This document shows, one piece after another, positions 24,876-37,069 of a stretch of DNA of 64,000 nucleotides. Both the position numbers and the translations under genes were made by a program. The stretch's first letter is position 1; each line of letters opens with the position of its first letter. The stretch is from contig NC_041002.1 in the NCBI RefSeq assembly GCF_004193775.1, positions 1,537,261 through 1,601,260 on the forward strand. Direction: 5' to 3'. This stretch comes from Glycine soja (taxonomy: Eukaryota > Streptophyta > Magnoliopsida > Fabales > Fabaceae). The notes beneath the pieces are model-generated. The model was given only the letters and a program-made list of their open reading frames with translations, was not told where the DNA came from and ran no database searches.

Positions 24876-24949
24876 TGGCCCATGCAGGTCTCGAACCTGC
24901 GACCTTCGCGTTATTAGCACGACACTCTAACCAACTGAGCTAATAGGCC
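24876..24949 (-). tRNA. tRNA-Ile(AAU)
   Basis: Reading on the minus strand from 24949: acceptor arm GGCCTAT pairs with ATGGGCC. The D-arm has GCTCAGTTGGTTAGAGT. The anticodon stem TCGTG/CGCGA encloses loop CTAATAA, so the anticodon is AAT (read as IAU). The T-arm is GCAGG-TTCGAGA-CCTGC, and the discriminator base is A at 24876. No intron; CCA is not encoded, as usual for nuclear plant tRNAs. Confidence 0.95.
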
Positions 24950-26240
24950 AATGATGTTACAAAATAATTAATTTTCCTATATATAATATTAAAAGTTTTA
25001 ATATATATTTAATACACCTATGAGTTTACATAATAAATTTTATAATAATTAATTTTAATCTAATAATATTATCTATATATATAATTTTTTTATTATTAAA
25101 TTTATTATTTTTATTTAAAATTTATATATGTAAAAAAATACATAGATAATAAAGTAGGAGATACTATCTAGCTTCCTAGCCTGCATGAATTATACTTGCA
25201 CATAATTGGGCCACTATATTATTATGCTGGAAATATAACAATTTAAATTTTTTTTATAAATATAGATATAATATATATATATATTTAAAAAAAAATTCTG
25301 TCAAATTTTTTTATATCTTTTTATTATAAATTTTAGTTATATATGTAAATATATTTATCAATTATGTTTTTAATAATATATAAATAAAATAATTTATCAT
25401 ACAATAAATAAGTTAAAATCTTAATTATAATACAATTTATATACTAATAATATTTGTTAATTATAAATTTTAATTATATAAACTTAAACATTTCTCTTAT
25501 ATAATTTTTTCCTTAAATTAGGTTTTTGACCACTAATTTATTATTTAGATTTGATTTAATCCTTTAATTTTTTTAAAATTTAATTTCATCTTCTAATTTT
25601 TAGAATGAATTTAATTTAGTCTTATCATCTAAGTTAAATGGATAATATTAGAAAAATATATTTTGTGTTGATTTAAAATCATTTAGTACTAATTTACAAC
25701 TGTTATAAGATTTCTTAACATCATTAATCCAATTTAGGATGTAGAAATAAATTAAATCAATTTTAAAAATTAGAAAATTAAATTAGATTAAAAAAATTAA
25801 AAGATAAAAAACTAATTTAACCTTATTTTTTAAAACATTTTTTCTTATATAATTTAAAGACTATTATTAATTAATATAGTTATTAATGCATTGTTGGTGA
25901 TTGATATGACGTGACCAAAAAAGCCTCATGTCTGCTCCGCTGGAACAAAAACGTGTGCCGCGGGTCCACGTGGACGTGCCGTTAGTGAATTACATACAAG
26001 GAAGAAACTCCCTCACTGCCTCATCATCACCAACAAACAAACAAACATTCATTCCATTCTCTCTCTAAATCGCACTCACATCATCTCTTCTATCTCCTCA
26101 GTACTCCGGCGATCGGAGCCTCTAATCCGCCACGTTCTCCCTATCTCCTCTTTCTCAACTCCAGAATCTCGTCCTCGTGAGAGAAAATAAAAGTTAGTTA
26201 GGGTTACGCACAGTTGATTAATTAATTAATAATAGAAAAA
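24950..26240. other. Intergenic, very AT-rich, plus SYP22-like promoter
   Basis: Contains the inverted-repeat element at 25513-25820. About 25900-26240 is GC-richer and is the promoter/5' UTR of the SNARE gene. Confidence 0.5.
25513..25820. mobile_element. MITE-like element with long terminal inverted repeats
   Basis: The left end ttaaattaggtttttga and the right end (reverse complement ttaaattagttttttat) are inverted copies. The similarity extends inward for roughly 90 bp (alternating TTTAATT and CTAATTTTTA blocks). It is 308 bp long, AT-rich and has no coding potential. Superfamily and target duplication are uncertain. Confidence 0.5.
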
Positions 26241-29200
26241 ATGAGCTTTCAGGACATCGAGGCCGGCCGTTCCTTCGCTTCCCGGCGAAATCTAATCAAC
26301 GGCAAACAAGACCCCACGCAGGCGGTGGCTTCCGGCATCTTTCAGATCAACACCGCCGTCTCCACGTTCCAGAGACTCGTCAACACCCTCGGAACCCCCA
26401 AGGACACCCCCGAACTCCGCGATAAGCTGTGAGATCATCATCATAATCATAATCACTCTCTCTCTATACATTTGCCTCGATTTTGTGGTTTGGATTGATC
26501 GGATTGCGTGTTGCTTCTGTTTTAAGATAACGATTCGACGATTGAATCGAGTTTTTGTTCGAAATTTGCAGGCACAAGACGAGACTGCACATTGGACAAT
26601 TGGTGAAGGATACTTCGGCTAAGCTTAAGCAAGCTAGTGAGATTGATCACAACGTTGAAGTTAATGTAATGCGTTCTACTCTAATTGAACATGCAAATTG
26701 CAAAGCCTTCTTAGACTTGTTTTGTTTTGATCTCTTTCTGTAATGCATGAGCTTCTTTGGAAACTACTTAATTTTGTTGCCGAGCTGGCAATTTTGTGGA
26801 GGACGGTCTAGCTTTAAGTGGTTTTGGATTCTGTTTGACTAGTGAATGCTTGTGTTTTAAATGTTTGTTGTAGCTTTATGTACTGAATTATTGGTGGCGC
26901 GATCTTGAATTTATTTGTTTTTCCCTTGAGGAAAGAAAAAGTGACCTTCAATGTATTGGTTGTATTTGCAGGCAAGTAAGAAGATAGCAGATGCGAAGCT
27001 TGCAAAAGATTTTCAGGCGGTGTTGAAAGAATTTCAGAAGGCACAGCGTCTTTCAGCGGAGAGGGAAACTGCTTACACTCCTTTTGTTCCGCAAGCACTT
27101 CTTCCATCCAGGTGGCTAATAAACTGTTATTGGAGTGTTGGAATCTGTCAGTTAGTTATTATTGATTTGATTTGATTACAGCTAATATTTTTATTGATTA
27201 GATTAAGCTGTAAATATTTTGTAAATTAGAGAATCAGCCTTTATTGCGCCAATATTGTGATATGAACTGAATATCCTATTTCCTTTCTCGCCATAATATG
27301 CCATTTTTGCATATTATGTTCCCTTCTTTATAAGAGGGATTGTACGTAAGACTGAAAAAAGAGACAGTCACACATAAATGTTTTCCAAGTTGGACTTTAA
27401 CTGTGGAAGTGGCAAGATACTCCCTGCGTGTGTGACTTATATTGAGATTCCAGGTTGAGTAGAGATAAGCCAAGCCAAAACCATCTTAGAATTTGGATTT
27501 ATGACCTAACTCAATCTCAAAATTAGCCTTATAAGGACTATATTGGCCATATCTCTAGTCGACTTGGGATTTCAACATGCTCCCTCATTTGGAGTGTGGA
27601 CAAATGCAGGTAACCCAATAACAACACCCCATCTCACCTAAGAATACACATCTAGAGCATAGACAAATACTAGTGGCCCATTAATGGAACTAAGATAGTT
27701 TCTTATATCATCTTAAAATTTGTGCTTAGTGCCTGACTCAATTTCACAAAACCAACTTGTGAGGTGAAGATTGTCCATATCTATACTTGATATGCAATCT
27801 CACCATCTTAAAATTTGGGTTTGTGCCTAATTCAAAAGCTAGCTCATGGGATTGTCCCCTTTTATACACTATTTTGGCCATATCATTACACCCCATCACA
27901 TTGAGGACTTGACATTTAAAGTGTGAAGTTTGCAGGACTAGACATACAGTAGTGGTTCAATAATGAGTGACTTGACAAACCTAACAACAACTAGTAGGAT
28001 AAAATCTACCATATCAGAATTTGAGTTTGGGCATAACTTGATCTTGAAAGTTAGCTCATGGGATAAATATACACTATTTTGGCCATATTACTAATTATTG
28101 TGCAATCTCCAATACACTTCCTCATTTCAGGGATTGGACATTTTGAGCTTGAAGTTTGCAGGATTGAACATTTGCTTGTGGTTTGATAATGGTCCAATAA
28201 TGGGTGGCTTGATAGGTCCAATAACAACCGTTGAGATAAACTTTAATACCATCTTAGAGTTTGGGATCAAGGCCTAGCTCGACCTTACAAAACCAGTTTG
28301 TAAGATGTATGATCTCAACACACCCTCATTCCCTAGACTAGACATCTAGAATATGGACAAATACGGGTAGTCCAATAACAATACTTCTCACATCACACCT
28401 AGGATAAAATGAAGAAAATTATGGATGACTCAATAACAGACTTAGGATCCGATACTATCTTAGAATTTGGGTTTAAGGCTTAATGAACGTCACAAACCCA
28501 ACTTGTATGGTGAGAATTTTCCGAATTTTATAAGAATTATATTGGCCATATCTCTAATCAATATGGAATTTCAATTCTCAACAACTTATGTAGAAGCAAC
28601 TTTATCGATTTAACTAATTCTTAGCAATGAATACCATGCTTCTTTTGGTGAGCAGTTGTACTTCTTTAGTGACTACCTGTGTGTTTTTGTTTCTAATTTT
28701 TATTACTTATGCATACAATACTTAAGATATGGACTTCTCTTCTGGCTTGCAGCTATACAGCCAGTGAAGTAGACATTGGTTCTGATAAGACTCCAGAACA
28801 GCGTGCACTTCTTGTGGAATCCAGAAGGTGATTTCTCATATCTTATTGACAGTGAACGACTGATTTGCTGATTCATTTTCATGAGATTATTGTGTTTTCT
28901 TTTGTTAAAAAAATAAGAATCAAATATTAGGGTTAAACATTTGCAAGTTTATGAGGCCAGAATATAATTGATACTGAAGCACTTTCTTAATAAACCGTAT
29001 AGTGTTTGTTTCTTTTTATAAGACTTAATTTATAATGTTTCTTGCATTAATTATTTTTAGACTAAAAATACTCCTTATTAAAAGAAGAGAGAGAATGTAT
29101 TGACAACCAATTAGAAGAGAGAGCAGTATTAATGACAAGGATAGTTTTGGAAAAAGTTATAAATTTAAGACAATTTTATTGCTATCAGCTAAATTATTCG

Positions 29201-30750
29201 CTTTTTTTTAATCTTAATGAATTAGGTAATTGGGTGTTATATTTTGGAACAGAGGGAGTAATTTATTTGTTTGAAAGGCTACTCATCATTAAATTTGATG
29301 AAAAACTTCAACATAAATTTATTTATCTGAAGGTTGCTTCTCGAATTCAGCCAATTGCTTTTCTCATTTGTAATGGCATTGATACTAAAGAGGGTGAGCC
29401 CTAGTGCAGCGGTAAAGTTGTGCCTTGGTGACTTGTTGGTCATGGGTTCGAATCCGGAAACAGCCTCTTTGCATATGCAAGGGTAAGGCTGCGTACAACA
29501 TCCCTCCCTCATACCTTCGCATAGCGAAGAGCCTCTGGGCAATGGGGTACGAAGTAAAAGTAATGGCATTGATATTAAAAAGTGTTGTCTTATTTCTTCT
29601 GTTTTTTTCAAGTGGGGCAAAGCTGCAAAGGAATTGGAATTGGTGATGTGATCAATGGAAGGATTCTGCCACATATTATTAAATTTGATAAAAAAACTGA
29701 ACATGCATTTGTAATACCAGATATAGAAGACTACTTATCAAATTCGACCATTTGCATTATGTTATTTCCTAATCTCTTGCATTATTGATGCCACAGACAG
29801 GAGGTATTATTCTTAGATAATGAGATTTCCTTCAATGAGGCTATCATTGAGGAAAGAGAGCAAGGCATTCAAGAAATCCAGTCGCAGATTGGTGAAGTAA
29901 ATGAGATTTTCAAAGATCTTGCTGTGCTTGTCCATGAGCAAGGAGCAATGATTGGTAACTTAGTTTTTCCCCTCCCAGTTTTGCTAATTACACACATTCT
30001 TGTACTATATTTTTAAATGTCTAGACTTTTTTTTTTAATTTTAAACTTTGATGTAAAATTTCCATTTTGTAGATGATATCGGGTCCAATATTGAGCATTC
30101 CCATGAAGCAACTGCGCAAGCAAAATCTCAACTTGCCAAAGCTTCAAAGACGCAAAGATCAAATTCATCTTTGGTAATGTATAATTTCTCTTATTTATTA
30201 TTGGATTGTTGGTTTTATGTCCCCTTTTACTCCCATCACATAAGTTTAGACGTGGAATTTCTTGAAAGGATATGGATTCTATGGGCTAAATGAATCGAAG
30301 CCTTCACCCTTCATGACATATCAAATTGAACTTATGTAAGGCTACGGAGTACTGAGTCCATGATCCATATTCTATTTTTATAGGAATGACAGTCTTACAT
30401 AGTTTAAGTCAATATTCTTGGGCTTTGGTTGTTTCTTGGATGGTTTTCTGTTTGCTTAGAGGATACTATTTTCGCTTTCTGTTGAGGGATTTGTTTTGGG
30501 GGCCAGGGGTGTGAGGTGGTGGGGGATGATACATAATATATCAATTACTTTCAGTTCAATTTTCTAATTATGGCTGATGGATAATATCATCTTGTTCTTT
30601 GATCCCATCATTTTCTTTTTTCCTTTTAAAGCTTCATGTATTTTTCTGTTAATCTCAAATGTTCTTGTTTGTTTTTATATCTAGACATGCTTGCTTCTGG
30701 TGATATTCGGGATCGTGCTTCTAATCGTCATCATTGTTCTTGCTGCTTAG
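26241..30750 (+). CDS. SYP22: Vacuolar Qa-SNARE, syntaxin-22 (SYP22/VAM3)-like, 273 aa
   Basis: Seven exons: 26241-26428, 26572-26665, 26972-27111, 28753-28827, 29797-29954, 30073-30173 and 30685-30750. All have GT-AG borders, giving 822 bp to TAG. The protein starts [17 protein letters not shown]. The N-terminal syntaxin helical bundle includes [20 protein letters not shown] and [20 protein letters not shown]. The SNARE helix is encoded by exon 5 ([20 protein letters not shown]), with the zero-layer Gln at about residue 214 (VHEQG). The tail anchor is [19 protein letters not shown], encoded alone by exon 7. It matches Arabidopsis SYP22, which drives fusion at the prevacuolar compartment and vacuole. 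Length and exon pattern fit the family. Intron 3 carries a repeat array and intron 4 a SINE; neither disrupts the reading frame. Confidence 0.93.
27470..28620. repeat. Array of degenerate 'cttagaatttggg' units in SYP22 intron 3
   Basis: At least five decayed units recur about every 200-260 bp. Each has the same order of landmarks: 'ccatcttagaatttggg', 'tttatg/aaggcctaactcaa', 'tatattggccatatc', 'gggatttcaa', 'ggacaaatac' and 'gtccaataacaac'. Units start near 27481, 27706, 27808, 28010, 28250 and 28453. This family is common in legume introns and intergenic DNA, but its mobile class is not clear to me. Confidence 0.7.
29390..29560 (+). mobile_element. tRNA-derived SINE in SYP22 intron 4
   Basis: The body has an A box-like tagtgcagcggtaaagttg and a B box ggttcgaatcc, then the gcaagggtaaggctgcgtac and gggcaatggggtacgaag parts of a plant SINE. 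It is flanked by a 19-bp target duplication, taatggcattgatactaaa (29371-29389) and taatggcattgatattaaa (29561-29579), with one mismatch. Confidence 0.88.
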
Positions 30751-32967
30751 TCATAGACTCTGGATTCTATTACAAATCAAATGCTCTTACATACTGAGCT
30801 GCAGATACGATCTCCCTTGCTGATGACTACACTGAATGGTGATTTACCAGATCTCACGAATGACCGGAATTTGTCTCATCAGGTTTCAGTACATGATGTG
30901 GGAATATTCACAACATTAGTGTATCGTTATTTTGGTGGGTATATGTTCTGGTTTCTTTGTTGGTGTTTGGGGCTTTAAGGATGTGTCACAACCTGCCGGC
31001 TGTGTATGTTATCTTTTTGGTTTCTTAATAAACGATATATTAATTCGTTCTTTACCTGTATATGCAACTTGAAAATTAGCATGACTGACTCTTCTTTAGT
31101 AATACCTTGATCCATTCACCCAAAAAAAAAGTAATACCTTGATCCAGGATTTTTTTTTCCTTTCCTCCTCGGATTTGTGGGGTTCTTCCCCCAAATTTGG
31201 AACTTTGGGATCGTTCTACAATACTCCCAACTACTTATTGGCGGATGCATACTCCATGTATAGATTCATGTAACTAAGATTAAGAGGATTTAGGAGTGTG
31301 AATGTAGTATTTTCTCTATCTGATTTTACTTTATTATGTATTGAAATGATGAGAATAAAAGACAATTTTATTTATAACAGATTGAAAACTGAAGCGCAAG
31401 TCACTTTTAAAAAAGTGGAGAAGACATGCAAAACACAAGTATATATAGGACTACGACTAATTTCTGTTTTACTCAAAAGGAGATGATGTCCTTACCTGGG
31501 AAAGCTAAATCAAGATAGGCGGTTTAATTACTGCTTGGATCTGTTTTTCATAATATATATAAATATACTCTTTTTTTTTTTTTAAGTTTACTTCCTAAAA
31601 ATATTTTTATTTTATTTTATTACCTAATATTTTTAAACTTTTTCTTTTTAGTATTTGTCGTTGGTCTAATGTAAAATTTTGTTAGCTTGATCCATTATCA
31701 CTTTAATGGATTAAGACTGAGATTAACGATACCAAAAGTAAAATTTTGAAAGTATCAAACCTTGACATTAGAAAAAGAGATATATTGTATATATGAAAAT
31801 ATATTTAAGTCTACTTATAAAATAAAATTAAGTTTAACGTGATTGCAAGAAAAATATTTTTTTTTTTTATATTTATAATTATTATAAGGTGAATTAGATG
31901 GTTAAAATAGAAGGAAAAGAGAAAAAAATTACCATTCTACTAATAAGAGAAAAGAGAAAAGAAAATTTATCAATTTCTCCTACTAATAAAACTATCGCCC
32001 CAAATAATAAAATTATCATTCTAACAAAATTAACATAATTTGTAATCCGATAAAAAAAAACATAATCATTTGTACGCAGTTTAGTGTTGTATTCAATAAC
32101 ATAATCAGTTGTGGACACTCATTTAAACTAAAGAATAAAAGAAAAATTCAAAGGATCGTATACTTACAATATTCAATTTGTATCTTACTTGATAATAATA
32201 CACATCTTTCTCAGTTTCTCAATTAATAAAATAAAGCGAGATATATACGTTGCACTAACAATGTGTTTGGTTTTACATTGTCAAATTAATTTCGAGTTTA
32301 GAATTGATTTTAAAAACATTTATTTTTGCATATTTGATTTTTAAGCTGTAGAATCATTTGAATTTTTAGAGCCTAATAAATCAACAGGATAAAGAGGGAG
32401 GGAGAGTGAGATTTACTTTTTTAAGAAAATTGTTTTTATAATGTATTTAAAATTAGTGAGTGTAAGTTTACTTTAATTTAATTTTAAAGAAATAATTGTT
32501 TTAAAAAGTACATAATAAAAATATTTTTATTAATTTATCATTCTTAATATTGAGCTAAATGTTTTAGTTTCATTTTAAAAATAACTACTCTTTAAAATTT
32601 GAATGCTTTTTTTTTCTTAGAACATTGTTTGGATGTGGTTCAAAATGAAAATGCACCTTAAAAATAACTACTCTTTGATATTTTACTTTCATTGTTTGAA
32701 TGCTTTTTTTTTCTTTTTTCTTAGAGCATTTTAAAAATATCCTCTTTTTTTTTCTTTTGCGTGGGATGAACTGGTGAGTGCTGAATCTGCTGATTCAAAT
32801 TTCAAAGTTGGCACGATCACCAAATTAAACAAAAACCTGAGAAGTTCGTGTCATGTTACGCAGCACACTTAAAGCTTGATTCTACAGAGTTCCGAATCCC
32901 GGCGTAAGCTGAAAAACACACGAATTGGTTCTTATTCATATTCAGAAAAACCAATTTTTGAGGAACG
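30751..32967. other. Intergenic between SYP22-like and SAMBA-like genes
   Basis: The left 350 bp are the SYP22-like 3' UTR. The rest is AT-rich and no further feature was recognised. The SAMBA-like promoter lies at the right end. Confidence 0.5.
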
Positions 32968-35845
32968 ATGAATAGTTCATCGCCGGCCCACTCTTCACTA
33001 TCGACGACGGCGGTTGTAGGCGGCGGTGGTGGTGGCGGCGCCAGCAGCAACGCCACTGTTTCCATTGACGATTTTCATCTCCCGTGTGATCCCATCTCGT
33101 CGCAAGAGCGTAAAGACGAGGCCATGCTAGGTGCACTTCATTCAATTTACTTCCTTTGTTGTGATTTTCATTCAAAATTGAAACTTTGCGGTCATTTCAC
33201 AATTGGCATGAATATGATGATACCCTATTAGTTATTAGGGTGAAGTTCATCTAAGGGTCATTTTAATATTATTTGATTTAAGTCTCCTTAATCTTAAGTT
33301 TACTTCCTTCTGTTGCACTTTTTTAGCATTGCAATTACTGAGATTCATGAGCTACTCTGAATTATTGTTCATGGCTAATTGATTTAATCGTTCAATATTG
33401 ATTATTTGTTTTTTGTTTTTGTATGTTCTCATTTGGGGTTTCTCGGGTTTGAACTAATATGTAGTCTTAAATTGCATTCGGGTTAGGATTTATATCAGCG
33501 AGGGCTTTTTTTTTTTAAAATTGGCAAATGTCAGTTTATTAGTTTTGTTAGAAATGTCAGTGTGAGATTCGAGCCCACAATCTCTTCTTTCCTTCTCCCT
33601 TCACCCTTAAGCCCCCCTTCCCAACCATCAAGCTAAACTAATATCTCCTCAGCGAGGGCTTTCTCGCCTGGTTTCTTGTGTTGATTCACTATGTCTTGCT
33701 TTTGAAAAGGAAAAAAAGGGTAAGAAAAAAACTTTGGTTTACTCAGAGTGCATCATCTTTATATGTAGCTTTGGATTTATAATTATAATGAATTCTGTTG
33801 TCTGTTCTTGCTGAACTTACACATGAAGCATTCATTTTGATATTCTGCTATCTATTTTGCAGTTTTAAAATCAGATCTCATGGCTGCACTCAACAAGGAG
33901 GTTAAATCATTGGTTGAAGATAACTGGAAGTTTGAAGGGCCACGTTCGCGGATCCACCTCGTATCACATCGAGGTGGTTTGTATATTAATCACTTAATGA
34001 TCTCTCTTTTTATGATATCTTCTGAGTTTCTTAGAATATTTTAGAAAACTATTTTGGTACTTTTTGGTTTCAGTTGATTAAAACATGTGACCCTAAATCT
34101 TATTTGATCCTTGCATTAAGTTAATTGATGCTACCTACTTCAGTTGATGGCTTGATGCTCAGATCCTTGATTTCATCATGGTGTGAAATATCAGTATTTG
34201 TGTGTGTTTTCCCATGATATGTATGCAATTATACATTTGGCATCATAAGGGAAGCTCACTCAAGGTTCCCCACCCTGTTAGATTAGGGAGGATACATGTG
34301 CACAGCCTTAATTCAAGGTGGAGAGGCTGTTTCCATGAACCTGTGACTTCTGACTCACAAGGTAGCAACCTTACTGTTGTGCCTAGGCTTGCCCTTGGCC
34401 TTGATATTAAAAAAATGTATACTCTCTGAATCCTAAATCACATTTATAATCATCAACTCAGGGATTTTTCACAACCCCCTGGTTTTTAGCTTATTTTTGT
34501 ATGCTTTTGCCTATTCCTTCACTTTATTTGATGAACATATGAACAAACAGAACTCAACTGAGTGCCTTTGGCTCTACCAACTAATATATTTATTATATGA
34601 TCTAGTAATGAATTCTTGAAAGCAGTTACTTTCTTGGTACATGGTTGAAATCTGGTTTGGATTATAGATGGTTGTCTACATGTGCTGTGATATTTACTTA
34701 AAACTCATCTGTTCATATCAAAATTCTGTGCAATAAAAACTTTTGATGGGAATCTGATAATAACTGTCATGACTCATGAGTACTCACTAGTTGTTAGAAC
34801 TGAGTCCAAACAAAAATCTGTAGCAGGAAAGAGTTTGGGTTTGCAGGTTTATTATAGGAAGAGGAAAGGGTCAAAAAGTTGTAACAAACACTTAGAGGGA
34901 TAGGAGAGTTAGTTAGTTCTGTTATTTGGAGAGAGTTAGTTAGTTCTGTTATTTGGAGAATTATAACTCCTATAAATAAGAGTCCTCTCTTCAGTAAGAG
35001 GGGGATTGGAAATATACAGTTACTGGGCTATTGCCAGTGTAAACGGAGAAAGCTCCTTTGGAGGTATACTCGTATACCTTGGCTCTTGGTTTGTTCTCTC
35101 TATTTCAGCAATAAGAAAGCTATTCCAGTTTTTCCCCGTTGTGTGTGATTTTCTCTTGTGGGTTCTATTTTTCCTACTTTAGAAAGAAGTTCCTAATACT
35201 AGTCATGTATTATTAGATTTAAGTGTAATAATAACGGCCAGTTAAGGATAGAAGTTGGGACTTGGGAGCAGTAAAGGATTATTAGAATATGTGATAGAAA
35301 ATAGCTTGTCTTGCATTAGTTGTTCAGTATTAGTTCTGTATTAGAATTTGAAGCTCCCTTTAGAAAGTTTTTCATAGAAAATAACCCCGATGACAGTTAT
35401 GTATTAGGGTATAGTTGCTAGTCCGGGTGTGTAATTAAGAAAAGGTTAATGTTATTTGTAGTTTGTGGACAGAGAACATTCTCTACAAGAATCTTTTATC
35501 TATGGAACAACAATTGTATTGCAATATCGTGTGTGATTTCTGTTTTGAATTATATTTTATTAGTTTATGTTTATCAATTGGTGTTCTATCAGCTTTCAAG
35601 TTTGGTTTGCATGTTTACGATAACATTGCATTTTCACTATGCCCTGCCTTTTCCTTATTTGCTGATTTCTTTGACATAAGTAGAATGGTATGTAGTAAGT
35701 ATAGCTCTTTTTATGGTCCTCACATCATGGTTTGCCTGGTTGAGCATTAGTTTCCTTTGTTTCTGTCGAACATTCTGCTGCAGGTGGTCATCTCTATAGG
35801 CCCACAGAAATTTCAAAGAATTGGAATTTGACTCCACCAAAATAG
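32968..35845 (+). CDS. SAMBA: SAMBA-like regulator of the anaphase-promoting complex, 111 aa
   Basis: Three exons: 32968-33130, 33863-33973 and 35784-35845. Phases close on 336 bp with TAG at 35843-35845. The protein starts MNSSSPAHSSLSTTAVVGGG and includes a glycine run, then DDFHLPCDPISSQERKDEAM, LKSDLMAALNKEVKSLVEDN, WKFEGPRSRIHLVSHRGGHL and a Pro-Lys tail (NWNLTPPK). This fits the plant-specific SAMBA protein, a negative regulator of APC/C in early development that limits cyclin A turnover control and organ size in Arabidopsis. The identification is from remembered sequence features (QERKDEA, LMAALxKEVKSL, FEGPRSRIHL) and is less certain than for the larger genes. Its introns hold two SINEs and a solo LTR. 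Confidence 0.7.
33509..33648 (-). mobile_element. SINE-like insertion in SAMBA intron 1
   Basis: Flanked by a perfect 14-bp direct repeat, tcagcgagggcttt, at 33495-33508 and 33649-33662. A poly(T) run follows the left repeat, which is the poly(A) tail when read on the minus strand. On that strand there is tagcttgatggttggg (A box-like) and ggctcgaatctc (B box-like). The retroposition signature is clear; the family name is unknown to me. Confidence 0.75.
34241..34400 (-). mobile_element. tRNA-derived SINE in SAMBA intron 2
   Basis: Read on the minus strand it shows gcctaggcacaacagtaagg, a decayed B box (aggttcatgg), ggaaacagcctct and aaggctgtgcaca. The landmarks are in the same order as in the SINE at 29390-29560, so they belong to one superfamily. 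Target duplications were not found. Confidence 0.65.
34792..35198. mobile_element. Solo LTR (407 bp) in SAMBA intron 2
   Basis: Begins TGTTAG and ends CTAATA, an inverted pair apart from a change in the terminal CA. It is flanked by the 5-bp duplication CTAGT at 34787-34791 and 35199-35203. Inside are a TATA-like tataaataag at about 34970 and a small internal tandem repeat (gttagttagttctgttattt, twice). No internal retroelement sequence flanks it, so it is a solo LTR, probably copia type. Confidence 0.75.
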
Positions 35846-37069
35846 TTTGCACACTCACCTCGTAGCACTGTGCTTCTATTGTGACATGATTATGGTTGTT
35901 ATCTGCAGATAAGAACTGTTATGCCTATTTTTTTTTTTCCCATGGTAGAAAACATAGCTGTTACTCTACATCTTCTGGTGACATGTAGGTCTGAAAGGGC
36001 ATGAAGATTGCAAATGAAGGTTCTTTCCATGCAAGATTGTTAGTCACATTTTCTGTTAGTCTTTCTAGTCTGGATTGAGAAGCTGGTGTTTTTTAATATT
36101 TATGTGATATTATTGCTCTAATTTTGAGGGATCAATGATTAATTGCAATTGATTGTTACAAAACTGAAGGTATTTTAATGTTCAAGTTGGGGATATTGGA
36201 TTCAGAAAGAAAAGATTAATATTACAAGTGGCTCACGAAGTCACTCGAGTTATTGGTGGGTGAACTTGAGTTACTATTTGCTGATAAGATCTCTTTTTTC
36301 CTTTTTTTGATTGAAAATAATTAGCAATATTATATTAACTTTTCTTTTTTTGTGGTGGGGTCTGTTTTTAGAGCATGTCATAAGGAACAAAATAAACATT
36401 TAGTACTCGTTTATTTGCTTAAATAAGAAAGTATTAATCTATTTTAAATTTTAAGATATATATTTATCAGTTTTGCTAATAAGATCTCTTTTTTCAATCA
36501 TGTTTTTTTTTATCCATAAGATTCAAATTTGAGATCGAATCTAGTATTATTTGGAGCAATTGTTAGTAAATATCGTATTTTATAAAATGGTTCTTTTTTA
36601 TATCTTGTTAATTTTTTATTATAAATTGTTGAATGATTGTTGTGTCTTTAATACGTCAGTTAACACATTTGACACTCAAAATAAAGATCTTAAATTTAGT
36701 GTCTAGTTTTTTAACCATTAAGTGAAGTAATCCTGAACTTTGGTTGCCTTTATTTCTTCAAATTCATTACTTATAAAGAACATGGAGCAGATATTTTAGG
36801 GGGAGCACATCTCTTCCATACAGCAACGAGGCCAACGGAAATTTGGAATGTCCGATTAAAATTTGTTAGATGGGGTTCTTTTGCCTGCATCAGCACGTAG
36901 GAAGTTTTCAAATGTACTGATGTTCTTATTTCTAACTTTAAGCCAAAAGATTATTCCTGCCTGCTTCAAAAATCCAACTCTATTCACGATGGTCTGAAAA
37001 TTATGGCCGAAGACTAAGATAAAAGCTCAAAACAAAGGTTGAGAATCAGATAGAAAGAAAAATCAAAAT
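35846..37069. other. Intergenic, 3' flanks of two convergent genes
   Basis: 3' ends of the SAMBA-like (+) and MKK9-like (-) genes. Nothing else recognised. Confidence 0.5.

Noticed and set aside
29390..29560. tRNA-like A and B boxes that could suggest a tRNA gene
   Set aside because: No cloverleaf can be folded and target duplications show it is a SINE.
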